A stretch of DNA of 64,000 nt from Streptomyces flavidovirens DSM 40150. GTDB taxonomy: Bacteria; Actinomycetota; Actinomycetes; Streptomycetales; Streptomycetaceae. The position numbers and the translations under genes are program-made. Shown in pieces: positions 37,192 through 46,134 of the stretch; positions within the stretch are counted from its first letter, which is position 1; each line of letters begins with the position of its first letter. Below the pieces are notes generated by a model that did not search any database, was not told the origin of the DNA, and saw only the letters and a list, made by a program, of their open reading frames with translations. The stretch is from NCBI RefSeq assembly GCF_000429085.1, contig NZ_AUBE01000007.1:62001-126000 (forward strand), in the 5' to 3' direction.

Positions 37192-38118
37192 TCACGCTCC
37201 CTTGCGCATGCCGCGCAGCTGGACGACATAGGCGATCACCATCGTGATCAGACCCATGACGATGGCGACCGTCGCGGAGTAGTTGTGCTGCTGGCCGTCG
37301 AAGGACAGCGAGTACGTGTAGAAGTTCGGGGTGTAGTCGGTCGTGATGGCGTTGCGCGCCAGGTCCCGCAGGATGACCGGCTCGTTGAAAAGCTGGAAGC
37401 TGCCGATGATGGAGAAGATCGTCGCGATGACCAGGGCGCCGCGGATCGCGGGGAGCTTGATGGCCGTGACGATGCGGAACTGTCCGGCGCCGTCGATCTC
37501 CGCGGCCTCGTACAGCGAGTGCGGGATCACCCGCAGCGCGGAGTAGAAGATCAGCATGTTGTAGCCGACGAACTCCCACGTCACGATGTTGCCGATGGAC
37601 GCCAGGACCAGTTCGGTGGAGAGCGGGTCGGGCAGGGAGACACCGAGGGCGTCGTTGATGTCGCCCACCAGGCCGAACTGGCTGCCGTACATGAAGCCCC
37701 ACATCAGTGTGGCGACCACGGCGGGCACGGCGTACGGCAGGAAGATCGAGATACGGAAGAAGTCCTTCCCGTACAGCCGCCCGCTGTCCAGGGCGAGGGC
37801 CACGAACAGCGCGATGAGCAGCATGACCGGGACCTGCACCGCCAGGAACGCGGAGACCCGGCCCAGCGAGGCCCAGAACTGGTCGTCCTGGAGCGCCTGT
37901 TGGTAGTTGTCCAGGCCGACGAAGGTGGTGCCGCCGATCAGCTGGTCACGGAAGAGGCTGAGATAGACCGAGTAGCCGATGGGGGCCAGGAAGACAAGGG
38001 CGAAGACTGCCGCGAAGGGGCCGATGAACCCCCAGCCCGTCCAGGAGCGGCGGTCCCGTTTCGCCGAAGGCCTGGCCGGGCTCCGCTCCGCGGTCGCCGG
38101 CGGTTGTGGCGTCGTCAT
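37192..38118 (-). CDS. Carbohydrate ABC transporter permease, MalF type
   Basis: 308 residues, six membrane segments, EAA loop (LYEAAEIDGAGQFRIV) near residue 210. It is the first gene of the galactan operon and divergent from the LacI-type regulator gene. The two palindromic operators at 38166-38179 and 38211-38224 sit in the shared promoter, the nearer one about 47 nt upstream of the ATG, so repression in the absence of inducer is likely. Confidence 0.92.
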   Translation of the reverse strand: MTTPQPPATAERSPARPSAKRDRRSWTGWGFIGPFAAVFALVFLAPIGYSVYLSLFRDQLIGGTTFVGLDNYQQALQDDQFWASLGRVSAFLAVQVPVMLLIALFVALALDSGRLYGKDFFRISIFLPYAVPAVVATLMWGFMYGSQFGLVGDINDALGVSLPDPLSTELVLASIGNIVTWEFVGYNMLIFYSALRVIPHSLYEAAEIDGAGQFRIVTAIKLPAIRGALVIATIFSIIGSFQLFNEPVILRDLARNAITTDYTPNFYTYSLSFDGQQHNYSATVAIVMGLITMVIAYVVQLRGMRKGA

Positions 38119-38162
38119 GTCGTTCCTCGCTCATCCATCCTGGAACCGGCGTCATGAGCCGC

Positions 38163-38180
38163 GATGTTTACGCAAACATC
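38163..38180. promoter_or_regulatory. LacI-family operator 1
   Basis: GATGTTTACGCAAACATC is an 18-bp palindrome with only the centre pair unmatched, containing the core TGTTTACGCAAACA. It lies between the divergent permease and LacI-type genes. Confidence 0.8.
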
Positions 38181-38210
38181 CCCGTCCGCGAACGGCTACC
38201 GGGTTTGTTA

Positions 38211-38224
38211 TGTTTACGTAAACA
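38211..38224. promoter_or_regulatory. LacI-family operator 2
   Basis: TGTTTACGTAAACA is a perfect 14-bp palindrome, the same core as operator 1, with 45 bp from centre to centre. The CG-centred core fits LacI/GalR proteins. Paired sites suggest co-operative binding and autoregulation. Confidence 0.85.
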
Positions 38225-38307
38225 CCTGATGGCGGCATGTCTACACTGCCCCGAAGACGGTGGTCAAGGGTCACTGGGAACCGCGATTCAGGCAGCGAGG
38301 GAGACGG

Positions 38308-39387
38308 GTGGACACAGCGGACAGCACCTCGGCGGCCGGGCCCCAGGTGCGAGCACGTACCGGAAAGCGGGCCCCGGGCCGCACGCAGAGCGCGTCCATG
38401 GCGGACGTCGCCCAGCTCGCCGGCGTCTCCTCGCAGACCGTCTCCCGTGTCTCCAACGGCTACGCGGGCGTGACGGAAGAGACCCGGCAGCAGGTCCTGG
38501 CGGCCATGAAGGAGCTGGGCTACCGGCCCAACAGCGCCGCCCGCGCACTCAAGCGCGGCGAGTTCCGCACCATCGGCGTCATCACCTTCGGCCTCTCCAC
38601 CACAGGCAGCGTGCGCACCCTGGAGGCCATCGCCACCTCCGCGGCGCACGAGGGGTACGCGGTCACGCTGCTGCCCGTCGCCGTCCCCACGCAGGACGAG
38701 GTGCGCGGTGCGTTTTCACGGCTGGGGGAACTGGCCGTGGACGCCGTCATCGTCATCCAGGACGTGCACCTGCTCGACGCGGTGACCCTCTCCCTGCCGC
38801 CCAACGTCCAGGTCGTCGTGGCCGACTCGGACGCCGGCGACCGGTACACCGTGGTCGACACCGACCAGGCAGGCGGAACCCGTACCGCCGTACGCCACCT
38901 GCTGGACCTCGGCCACCGCTCGGTCTGGCACCTCGCGGGCCCCGAGGAGTCCTACGCGGCGCAGCGCCGCACCGACGCCTGGCGCGCCGAACTCACCGGG
39001 GCGGGCCTCACGCCGCCGCCCCTGGTACGGGGCGACTGGTCGGCGGAGTCCGGCTACCGGGCCGGACTGGAACTCGCTTCCCGCAAGGACTGCACAGCGG
39101 TCTTCGCGGCCAACGACCAGATGGCGCTGGGGCTCCTGCGAGCCCTGCACGAGCGGGGCCGGAAGGTGCCCAAGGACGTCAGCGTCATCGGGTTCGACGA
39201 CATCCCGGAGTCCGGCTCCTTCCTGCCTCCCCTGACCACCGTTCACCAGGACTTCGCCGAAGTGGGCCGTCGCTGTGTCGAGGGTGTCCTGCGGCAGATG
39301 CGTCACGAGGCGACGGAACACGGCACCACGCTCGTCCCCACGCGACTGGTGGTGCGCGTCAGCACCGCCCCGCCGCCACGGCGCTGA
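38308..39387 (+). CDS. LacI/GalR-family transcriptional regulator of the galactan operon
   Basis: 359 residues from GTG 38308, chosen for the GAGGGAGA ribosome-binding site just upstream. A 30-residue basic leader precedes the LacI helix-turn-helix (SMADVAQLAGVSSQTVSRVS, about residues 31-50) and hinge helix (RPNSAARALKRG). The periplasmic-binding-protein-like effector domain follows, with VVDTDQAGGTRTAVRHLLDL near 190 and VIGFDDIPESGSF near 295. It is divergent from the galactan import operon and flanked by two CG-centred palindromes, so it is the probable local repressor responding to a galactan-derived sugar. Confidence 0.92.
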   Translation: MDTADSTSAAGPQVRARTGKRAPGRTQSASMADVAQLAGVSSQTVSRVSNGYAGVTEETRQQVLAAMKELGYRPNSAARALKRGEFRTIGVITFGLSTTGSVRTLEAIATSAAHEGYAVTLLPVAVPTQDEVRGAFSRLGELAVDAVIVIQDVHLLDAVTLSLPPNVQVVVADSDAGDRYTVVDTDQAGGTRTAVRHLLDLGHRSVWHLAGPEESYAAQRRTDAWRAELTGAGLTPPPLVRGDWSAESGYRAGLELASRKDCTAVFAANDQMALGLLRALHERGRKVPKDVSVIGFDDIPESGSFLPPLTTVHQDFAEVGRRCVEGVLRQMRHEATEHGTTLVPTRLVVRVSTAPPPRR

Positions 39388-39392
39388 CTGCC

Positions 39393-40640
39393 TTACTTGG
39401 CGTACATCAGCGTGCCGAAGCCCAGTTGATCGTAACCGCCGCTGCTGGGGCCGTAGTCCCCGCCGCCGCCCTCGGGGCGCACCTTCTCCGCGATGGCCGT
39501 GATGTACGGGACGGAGAGCCGGCGGCGCCGGGCGTAGTGGTAGTGGAGGAGGTCCCACACGGGGCGGACCTGGCCCCGGCCATGCGCGGAGATCACGGTC
39601 TGTTCGCGGTACGCGCAGTTCGTGCCGGTGCCCCAGGTGTACGTGGTGAACGGCACGTCCTGGCCGAGGTTGTACTTGGCGACGTACTGGGCGGCCTTCA
39701 TGAAGCGGTTGTCGTCGTAGCCGTACAGGTCGTCGCCCTGACTCCACGCCATCTCGCAGATCGCGCCCATCTGCCCCATGCCCATCATGGTGTGGCCCTG
39801 GTCGCGGCCGGACTCCTGCCACTGGGCGAGCCCGTCCGGGTGGAGGAAGGGCACGGCCTTCTTGACCGAGCCGTTGCCCGCGTCGTTCTTGAAGTAGTCC
39901 ACGGCCTGGTCGTACTTCGCCGTGTCGTCGCAGAGAATGCCGATCGCCATCACGGACGCCATGCTGCACAGGTCCCAGTTGGCCCAGTAGTTGGTGACGC
40001 AGGCCCCGTTGTGCTGCGTGAGGAACTGGTTGTTGAGGGGGTAGAAGACCTCTCGCAGCATGCGCTGGAACCGGGCGAGGTCGAAGCCGGGGTAGCCGCG
40101 CATCAGCTCGGCGGCGTTGGCGAACTGGTAGCCGTAGATGCCGGCGGCCAGGAACCGGTCGGCGTTGCCGGTGACCGTGGTGAGCGTCGCCGACCAGGCG
40201 TTGAGGATGTCGCGTGCCGCGTCGCCGTGTGCCCCGGTGCCCGCCACCTTCCAGCGCAGGGCGTTCTGGTAGGCGGCATGGATGTCGTTGAAGAGAATCG
40301 TGTAGTTCTGCCCGGTCCCGCCCCGGACGACCGTCGCCTGCGGGTTGGCCTTCCAGGTGGACTGGGCGTGCCGGTTGGCGGTGAGCCGGTTCCAGCCCGA
40401 CCACCACGGCTGGGCGCCCGCCGCCACCCTCACCTTCGCGCGATTGAGCTCACCGGACGCGTGGAGCATGCCCGGATGCGTGAACGTGCGCGCGGGCGTG
40501 GGATCGGCCCCGGCGGCGTCAGCGGCGTCGCCGGAAAACGCGGCCGCCGCACCACCGGCCACGCCCGCGACCGCGAGCCCGCCACCGATCTGGAGGATGC
40601 TGCGGCGGCTCAGCGCGCGGTGCTTGTTGTCGTGACCCAT
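39393..40640 (-). CDS. Secreted alginate-lyase-family protein
   Basis: 415 residues from ATG 40640. Twin-arginine signal (RRSILQIGGGLAVAGVAGG). The alpha-barrel alginate-lyase-like domain is suggested by TFTHPGMLHASGELNRAK near residue 50, LFNDIHAAYQNALRWK near 115, NYWANWDLCSM near 210 and DQGHTMMGMGQMG near 275. Proteins of this group are annotated as alginate lyase (PL5-like superfamily), but many act on other uronic-acid or plant polysaccharides. It is convergent with the LacI gene by 5 bp and may belong to the same plant-polysaccharide programme. Exact substrate unknown. Confidence 0.75.
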   Translation of the reverse strand: MGHDNKHRALSRRSILQIGGGLAVAGVAGGAAAAFSGDAADAAGADPTPARTFTHPGMLHASGELNRAKVRVAAGAQPWWSGWNRLTANRHAQSTWKANPQATVVRGGTGQNYTILFNDIHAAYQNALRWKVAGTGAHGDAARDILNAWSATLTTVTGNADRFLAAGIYGYQFANAAELMRGYPGFDLARFQRMLREVFYPLNNQFLTQHNGACVTNYWANWDLCSMASVMAIGILCDDTAKYDQAVDYFKNDAGNGSVKKAVPFLHPDGLAQWQESGRDQGHTMMGMGQMGAICEMAWSQGDDLYGYDDNRFMKAAQYVAKYNLGQDVPFTTYTWGTGTNCAYREQTVISAHGRGQVRPVWDLLHYHYARRRRLSVPYITAIAEKVRPEGGGGDYGPSSGGYDQLGFGTLMYAK

Positions 40641-40764
40641 GGGGGGCTCCTGTTGTTCGCGGAGGGACGGAAACACTCAGGAGACGCGCGGGGAGACCCC
40701 CGGATAACAAAAACTTGGCGGCGCCGCCCATACGAGCCTGGTAGGCCGGTGACGGCGACGCGGG

Positions 40765-43152
40765 TCAGGCGAAAAGACCGTCGAACGAGGCTCCCTCCAC
40801 CGGGAGCTTCTGCTCGGCCCAGATGGTCTTGCCGCTGCCGCTGGGCCGTGACCCCCAGCGGTCGGTGAGCTGGGCGACCAGCAGGAGTCCACGGCCGCCC
40901 TCGTCGTAGACGCGGGCGCGGCGCATGTGGGGCGAGGTGCTGCTCGCGTCGGACACCTCGCAGATGAGGGAGCGGTCGCGGATCAGCCGCAGCTGAATGG
41001 GGGCGCCGCCGTAGCGGATGGCGTTGGTGACCAGTTCGCTGACGACGAGTTCCGTGACGAACGACGCCTCGTCGAGTCCCCAGTCCGTCAACTGCTCGGT
41101 GGCGTACTGCCTCACGCGGCCGACCACCGCGGGGTCGGAGGGGACGTCCCACACGGCCACCTGACCGGCGTCCAGGGCGCGGGTACGGGCCAGCAGCAGC
41201 GCCACGTCGTCGGGGGCGTCGTCGGCGCCGTCGGGAAGCAGGGTCTTGAGCACGTTGTCGCAGACGTCCTCAAGGGTGGCGGCCGGGGCCGTCAGAGCGG
41301 TGCCCAGTGCGGCGGTGCCCGCGTCCACGTCGAGATCGCGGGCCTCGACCAGGCCGTCCGTGTACAGAGCCAGTACGGTGCCTTCGGGCACAGCGAGCTC
41401 GGTGGCCTCGAACGGGAGCCCACCGACGCCGAGCAGCGGACCCGCCGCCACCTCGACGACCTCCACCGTGCCATCGGGGAACAGGGCTACGGGCGGCGGG
41501 TGCCCGGCCGAGGCGATCGTGCAGCGGCGGGACACCGGGTCGTACACCGCGTACAGGCAGGTTGCCCCGATCTCCCCGCCCACCGAGCCCTCGTCGGTCG
41601 CCAGGTGCCCGACCAGGTCGTCCAGGTGCGTCAGCAGTTCGTCCGGCGGCAGATCGACATCGGCCAGTGTCCACACCGCCGTACGCAGCCGTCCCATAGT
41701 CACGGAGGCATGGATGCCGTGCCCGACCACGTCGCCGACGACCAGCGCCACGCGGGTCCCGGACAGCGGGATGACATCGAACCAGTCCCCGCCCACGCCC
41801 GCCTGCGAGCGCGCCGGAAGATACCGGGAGGCGAACTCGACCGCTGCCTGCGCCGTCATCGCCTGCGGCAGCAGACTGCGCTGCAGCGCCAGCGCGGTGG
41901 TGCGCTCCCGCGTGTACCGGCGCGCGTTGTCGACGCACACGGCCGCCCGGCTCGCCAGCTCCTGCGCCAGGGACACATCGTCCTGGTCGAAGGGATCGGG
42001 ATGCTGTGGGGTGAGCTGCCGTACGAAGACCGCCACCCCCAGCGTCGTACCGCGCGCCACCAGCGGTACGGCCATCATCGAGAAGTCGGCGGTGTCCGCC
42101 TCCCGCAGCTTGGCGGCCCGGTCGTCGTGCCGTGCGATCCACGTGTCGAGCCCTGGTTCGCCCACTCCGGTGAGCACGGCACGACCGGTGGCCAGCGCGC
42201 GGGCGGGCGGCGAGAAGGGCGGATAGAGGTCCGCCGCGCCCAGGTCGATCGCCGCCTCCGGCACCCCCGGACTGCGGGAATGGTGCGCGACCCGGCGCAT
42301 CACCACATCGGCGCCCACCGGGCCGACGACGGGCTCCTCTCCCTGGAGTACGGAGTCCAGCAGATCCACACTGACGAAGTCCGCCAGCCGGGGCACCACG
42401 AGCTCTGCCAGCTCCCGGCCGGTGTGGACCACGTCCAGCGTCGTGCCGATGGCGGTGGCGGCCTCGTTCAGTATGGCCAGCCGCTGCCGCGCCCAGTGCT
42501 GCTCGCTGCTGTCGAAGGCGGCCAGAGCGGTGCCCAGCAGCCGCCCGGAGGTGTCCCGCACCGGCCACATCTCGGTGTTCCACGCGTGCTCGCGCATCCC
42601 GGAGGGGGCGCGGGTGTAGCTCTCGTAGTGGACGGGCGCTCCCGTCTCCACCACCTCGCGCAGATGGCGCAGGAACCCCCGGCTGTGCTCGGCGTTCTCC
42701 GACATGTCGAGGAAGAACCGGTCCCGCAGCTCCGCCTCCGCCGCGCCCATGACCCGGCACGCCGTGCCGTTGGCCCGCAGATAGCGCTGCTCGGTGTCGA
42801 AGACGGACATGGACACCGATGCCTGCTGGAATGCCGCCTCTCCGATCAGCCGGTCCTGATCGTCCGGCGCCACGGTCACCACGAAGCCCAGTCGCTCCCC
42901 GTGCTCTCCCAGCAGCGGGCAGGCACGGACCGCGAGCTCCACCAGCCGCCCGTCCCGGTGGCGAACAGCCACCGTTCCGCCGCCCTCCTCCAGCGCCCGC
43001 CAGGCATCGCCGGGCGGTCCGCTCCCGAGCAGCGCCCGAGCCGGCCGCCCGAACACCTCCGCGGCGGCGTACCCCGTCAGCCTCCGCGCCCCCTCACTCC
43101 AGCCCGTGACGACGCCCCGCCGATCGACCACCACCGTGGCGTCACTGGTCAT
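40765..43152 (-). CDS. PAS/GAF sensor protein phosphatase with C-terminal anti-sigma kinase-like ATPase
   Basis: 795 residues, soluble. Domains in order: PAS (about 1-100, with VVDRRGVVTGWSEGARRLTG), second PAS (about 115-220), GAF (about 225-400), SpoIIE-type PP2C phosphatase (about 430-650; GGDWFDVIP, VGDVVGHG, LYTDGLVEAR), and an RsbW-like HATPase domain (about 670-790; VSELVTNAIRYGG, DEGGRGLLLV). The combination couples ligand or redox sensing to partner-switching control of sigma factors. No sigma/anti-sigma partner is next to it. Start at ATG 43152; an alginate-lyase-like gene lies downstream on the same strand. Confidence 0.92.
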   Translation of the reverse strand: MTSDATVVVDRRGVVTGWSEGARRLTGYAAAEVFGRPARALLGSGPPGDAWRALEEGGGTVAVRHRDGRLVELAVRACPLLGEHGERLGFVVTVAPDDQDRLIGEAAFQQASVSMSVFDTEQRYLRANGTACRVMGAAEAELRDRFFLDMSENAEHSRGFLRHLREVVETGAPVHYESYTRAPSGMREHAWNTEMWPVRDTSGRLLGTALAAFDSSEQHWARQRLAILNEAATAIGTTLDVVHTGRELAELVVPRLADFVSVDLLDSVLQGEEPVVGPVGADVVMRRVAHHSRSPGVPEAAIDLGAADLYPPFSPPARALATGRAVLTGVGEPGLDTWIARHDDRAAKLREADTADFSMMAVPLVARGTTLGVAVFVRQLTPQHPDPFDQDDVSLAQELASRAAVCVDNARRYTRERTTALALQRSLLPQAMTAQAAVEFASRYLPARSQAGVGGDWFDVIPLSGTRVALVVGDVVGHGIHASVTMGRLRTAVWTLADVDLPPDELLTHLDDLVGHLATDEGSVGGEIGATCLYAVYDPVSRRCTIASAGHPPPVALFPDGTVEVVEVAAGPLLGVGGLPFEATELAVPEGTVLALYTDGLVEARDLDVDAGTAALGTALTAPAATLEDVCDNVLKTLLPDGADDAPDDVALLLARTRALDAGQVAVWDVPSDPAVVGRVRQYATEQLTDWGLDEASFVTELVVSELVTNAIRYGGAPIQLRLIRDRSLICEVSDASSTSPHMRRARVYDEGGRGLLLVAQLTDRWGSRPSGSGKTIWAEQKLPVEGASFDGLFA

Positions 43153-43236
43153 CGCCGCTCGCTCTCGCCCGCGGGTGTCACCCTATGTACAAGAATGATC
43201 CCATCGGAGAGCGGCTTCAAGCCAGGCCGGTGCCGG

Positions 43237-43627
43237 TCAGGACGACGCCGCCGGGGGACCGCCCCGGTAGGAAGCCCTCTTCGCCGTACTCACCACCTTC
43301 CGGCCGTCGGCCGCGCCGAGCAGCCCCTCGGCCACCCAGGCGTTCACCGTGGACTCCACGTGTCGCACCAGGACCGGCTTAGCGGGGGAGGGCCAGCCGG
43401 CGCTTGGCGGCGAAGACACCGTCGCCGCCGAGGGTCACGTCCTTGAGCGGGAACGGCTGGACCGTCCAGGTTGCCGGCGCCGGCAGCCCGAGCCCCGTTT
43501 CACCACCGGCGGCGAACTTCCGGGGCGTCCCGGTCGCCTGCCACGCGGGCAGGGACGGCACCAGGGGCGCCGTCGCGGCGAGTGTCGCGCCGCGAAGAAA
43601 GTTTCGTCGGTCGAGGGGCGGCGCCAT
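43237..43627 (-). pseudogene. Remnant of a Tat-secreted GH127-like hydrolase
   Basis: From ATG 43627 the frame gives a Tat signal (LDRRNFLRGATLAATAPLV) and the first residues of a mature domain (WTVQPFPLKDV, then GVFAAKRRLAL). This matches the start of GH127/DUF1680 beta-L-arabinofuranosidase-like proteins, which are normally 600 residues or more. It stops at 43379. A second stretch in another frame (VLVRHVESTVNAWVAEGLLG, ending at 43237) looks like the helical C-terminal end of a larger protein. I infer that the middle was deleted. A palindrome resembling the arabinan-locus elements remains upstream. Confidence 0.6.
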
Positions 43628-43640
43628 GGACTCCTCATTT

Positions 43641-43658
43641 CGTTCGAGATGTCGAACG
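43641..43658. promoter_or_regulatory. Palindrome upstream of GH127-like remnant
   Basis: CGTTCGAGATGTCGAACG is a 7-4-7 perfect inverted repeat 13 nt upstream of the ATG of the remnant. Its TCGAACG arm matches the repeated elements in the arabinan intergenic region (12849-13047), suggesting one regulator for both loci. Confidence 0.55.
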
Positions 43659-43777
43659 TGGTTTGACCTGTAGGTCGGAAAAGTAGGGCCATGGCGAGAA
43701 CACGTCAACACTTCCGTCCTGGCGACGACCCGGCCGTCCGGCGAGGAGGGCTCGGCGGATCGCCGCCGGACGGCCTG

Positions 43778-44206
43778 CTAGGGGCGGACGTAGGGCCGGG
43801 TCATGATCTCCATGTTGTGGCCGTCCGGATCCGCGAAGTACGCGCCACGACCGCCGAAGAGACGGTTGATCCTGCCGGGTTCGGTGTGGCTGGGATCGGC
43901 GTAATAGGTGACTGCGACCGCCTCAAGACGAGCGGTCATGGCGTCGAACCGCGCGTCGGGCACGAGGAACGCGTAGTGCTGCGACTGGATCGGCTCGTCC
44001 CTCATCTCGTAGTAGTCGAGCGTCACGCCGTTGCCGAGGTCGACGGGAAGGAACGGCCCGAACGGAGCACCGACCGTCAGCCCCAGGATGGTGGCGATGA
44101 ACTCCGCCGACAGGTGCCGGTCGCTGGCGTGGACGACGGTGTGGTTCAGCTGTACGGCGGTCACCGGCCGCTCGGAGGCGTGCGGGTGCTGCTGTTCGTA
44201 CGACAT
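43778..44206 (-). CDS. VOC/glyoxalase-superfamily protein
   Basis: 142 residues, a single vicinal-oxygen-chelate domain with two beta-alpha-beta-beta-beta halves. LNHTVVHASD supplies the first metal-ligand His, and RGAYFADPDGHNMEIMTR has the typical C-terminal His and Glu ligands. Family members include glyoxalases, dioxygenases and antibiotic-binding proteins, and the substrate cannot be assigned. It is divergent from the hpnR gene. Confidence 0.85.
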   Translation of the reverse strand: MSYEQQHPHASERPVTAVQLNHTVVHASDRHLSAEFIATILGLTVGAPFGPFLPVDLGNGVTLDYYEMRDEPIQSQHYAFLVPDARFDAMTARLEAVAVTYYADPSHTEPGRINRLFGGRGAYFADPDGHNMEIMTRPYVRP

Positions 44207-44576
44207 CAGTGGTGTGTCTCCGTGACTTCTGGATCCGCTGGGAGGGGGCGCCGCACGCGGGCGCCGGCAGCAAAGACACGGGGCGACGGCGGGGCTCTTG
44301 CCCGCCTCGCGCTCACGCCGAGGCCGGGACCCTCACTCGCTCATGGCCCATGGCCGACCCGGCAGTCACCCGAACGACCCTAGTGGCCACCATGGGCGCG
44401 GGGCAACGGCGGCGTGGGCTCGCGCGCTTGCCGTAAGGAAGGCGCCTGCCTACGGGGCCGGATGAAGGTGTTTGCGGCGCGTGTGCGGGATGCGGCGCGC
44501 CGCCGGAGGGAAGGCGGCCGTAAAGGGGTGAAATGTACCGGAGGGGCCATTTTGCTGCCGTCGGCTGGAGACTGAG
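44207..44576. other. Intergenic region upstream of hpnR
   Basis: 370 bp between divergent VOC and hpnR genes. No convincing ORF on either strand. A GC-rich dyad (GCGGCGCGCCGCC, near 44493) and CTGGAGACTGAG directly before the hpnR ATG (a ribosome-binding site) are the only structures I can name. No Zur-like or iron box was found here. Confidence 0.4.
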
Positions 44577-46088
44577 ATGCGCGTGATGCTCGTTCACCCG
44601 AGTGCGCTGATGTATTCGGAGATCTTTTTGCGGCTGGAGCCGCTGGGTCTGGAACGTGTGGCCGCGGCGGCCCGCGACGCGGGCCACGAAGTGCGAGTGG
44701 TGGACCTGCAGGTGCTCTCCCGCTCCCTGCTCGACCGCGAGATGGCCGAATTCGCCCCGGAGGCCCTGGGCCTGTCGCTGAATTACCTCGCGAACATTCC
44801 CGAGGCGATCGAAATCGCCCACCAGGCCAAGGCGATGCTGCCCGAGTGCTTCGTTTTCTTCGGCGGGCACAGCATCTCGTTCATCGCCGAACACGTCCTG
44901 GAACAGGCCGACGGCGCGGTCGACGCGATCGTACGAGGCGAAGGCGAACCGGCCGTCGCGCCCTTGCTGGAGGCGGCACGCGACGGCGGGCTGAAGAGCG
45001 TCCCCGGCGTGGTCTGCGCCGAAGGCCGGGGACCTGCCCCCAAGCTGCTGGACACCCTGGACGAGCCGCGGCCGGCCCGCGAACTCATGCGAAAGCGCAA
45101 CCGTTACTTCATCGGCGAGCTCGACCCGTGCGCCTCGATCGAGTTCACCCGCGGATGCCCCTGGGACTGCTCGTTCTGCTCCGCGTGGACGTTCTACGGT
45201 CGCAGTTACCGCAAGGCGTCCGCGCAGGCCGCCGGGGCGGAGATGGCGTCGATCCGGGAACCGAACGTCTTCATCGTCGACGACGTGGCGTTCATCCGGC
45301 CCGAACACGGCCACGGCATCGCCGCCGAGCTGGAGCGCCGCAAGATCCGTAAGCGCTACTACCTGGAGACCCGCAGCGATGTCCTGCTGCGCAACCAGGA
45401 GGTCTTCGAACGGTGGGCCCGGCTCGGGCTGCGGTACATGTTCCTCGGTATGGAGGCGATCGACGCCGAGGGGCTGGACCTCTACCGCAAGCGAGTCACC
45501 CCCGACGACAACTTCCGGGCCCTGGAACTGGCACGCCGTATGGGCATCATGGTGGCCATCAACCTGATCGTGGACCCGGCGTGGGACGAGGAACGGTTCC
45601 GCGTGGTGCGCGAATTCGCGCTCGCCGTGCCGGAAATCGTGCACCTCACCGTCATGACGCCGTATCCGGGCACGGAAATCTGGCACACGGAAGCCCGCCA
45701 GCTCACGACGCGTGATTACCGGCTTTTCGACATCCAGCACGCCGTCGTTCCCACCAAGCTTCCGCTCGACGTCTTCTACCGGGAGCTGGTACGCACCCAG
45801 GCGGTCATCAACCGCAAGCACCTCGGCCTGCGGACCGCCTTCGGGGCGCTCGGGGTGCTCGGCCGCAACCTCATGCACGGTCAGACCAACTTCGCCCGCA
45901 TGCTCTGGAAGTTCGGCAGGGTCTACAACGTCGAGCGTCAGCTCGCGGACCACCGGCGGCATGTGCGGTACGAACTGCCCCTGCCGCCGCGCCGCGAAGC
46001 CCCTCCGGGCCGGCAGGACCTGTACATCCACACCAAGGCGGCCACCCACGCGCGCAAGCAGGCGGAGCCCGAGCCCGAGCCCGGCTGA
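44577..46088 (+). CDS. hpnR: Hopanoid C-3 methylase, B12-binding radical SAM enzyme
   Basis: 503 residues. The N-terminal cobalamin-binding-like domain (about 1-150; VHPSALMYSEIFLRLEPLGL, then FFGGHSISF) precedes a radical SAM domain with C194-x3-C198-x2-C201 in RGCPWDCSFCSAWTFYGRSY. Long stretches (INLIVDPAWDEERFRVVREF, LTTRDYRLFDIQHAVVPTKL, HGQTNFARMLWKF) are those of HpnR, which methylates C-3 of the hopanoid A ring in membranes. Other hopanoid genes are not in this window, so it would act on hopanoids made from a distant shc/hpn cluster. It is not coupled to the metallophore-like operon that begins 894 bp later. Confidence 0.85.
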   Translation: MRVMLVHPSALMYSEIFLRLEPLGLERVAAAARDAGHEVRVVDLQVLSRSLLDREMAEFAPEALGLSLNYLANIPEAIEIAHQAKAMLPECFVFFGGHSISFIAEHVLEQADGAVDAIVRGEGEPAVAPLLEAARDGGLKSVPGVVCAEGRGPAPKLLDTLDEPRPARELMRKRNRYFIGELDPCASIEFTRGCPWDCSFCSAWTFYGRSYRKASAQAAGAEMASIREPNVFIVDDVAFIRPEHGHGIAAELERRKIRKRYYLETRSDVLLRNQEVFERWARLGLRYMFLGMEAIDAEGLDLYRKRVTPDDNFRALELARRMGIMVAINLIVDPAWDEERFRVVREFALAVPEIVHLTVMTPYPGTEIWHTEARQLTTRDYRLFDIQHAVVPTKLPLDVFYRELVRTQAVINRKHLGLRTAFGALGVLGRNLMHGQTNFARMLWKFGRVYNVERQLADHRRHVRYELPLPPRREAPPGRQDLYIHTKAATHARKQAEPEPEPG

Positions 46089-46134
46089 GGCAGCCTGCCG
46101 GGCGGTGGGCCAGGGGCGGGCCGGCGCGGCCGCG

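Noticed and set aside
40927..43446. 839-codon plus-strand frame opposite the PAS/PP2C gene
   Set aside because: Antisense shadow; Gly/His/Arg/Gln-rich with no recognisable motif.
44577..46088. Radical SAM gene as part of the metallophore-like operon
   Set aside because: Strong HpnR sequence, an 894-bp gap with an oppositely oriented GNAT gene between, and no Zur-like box upstream.
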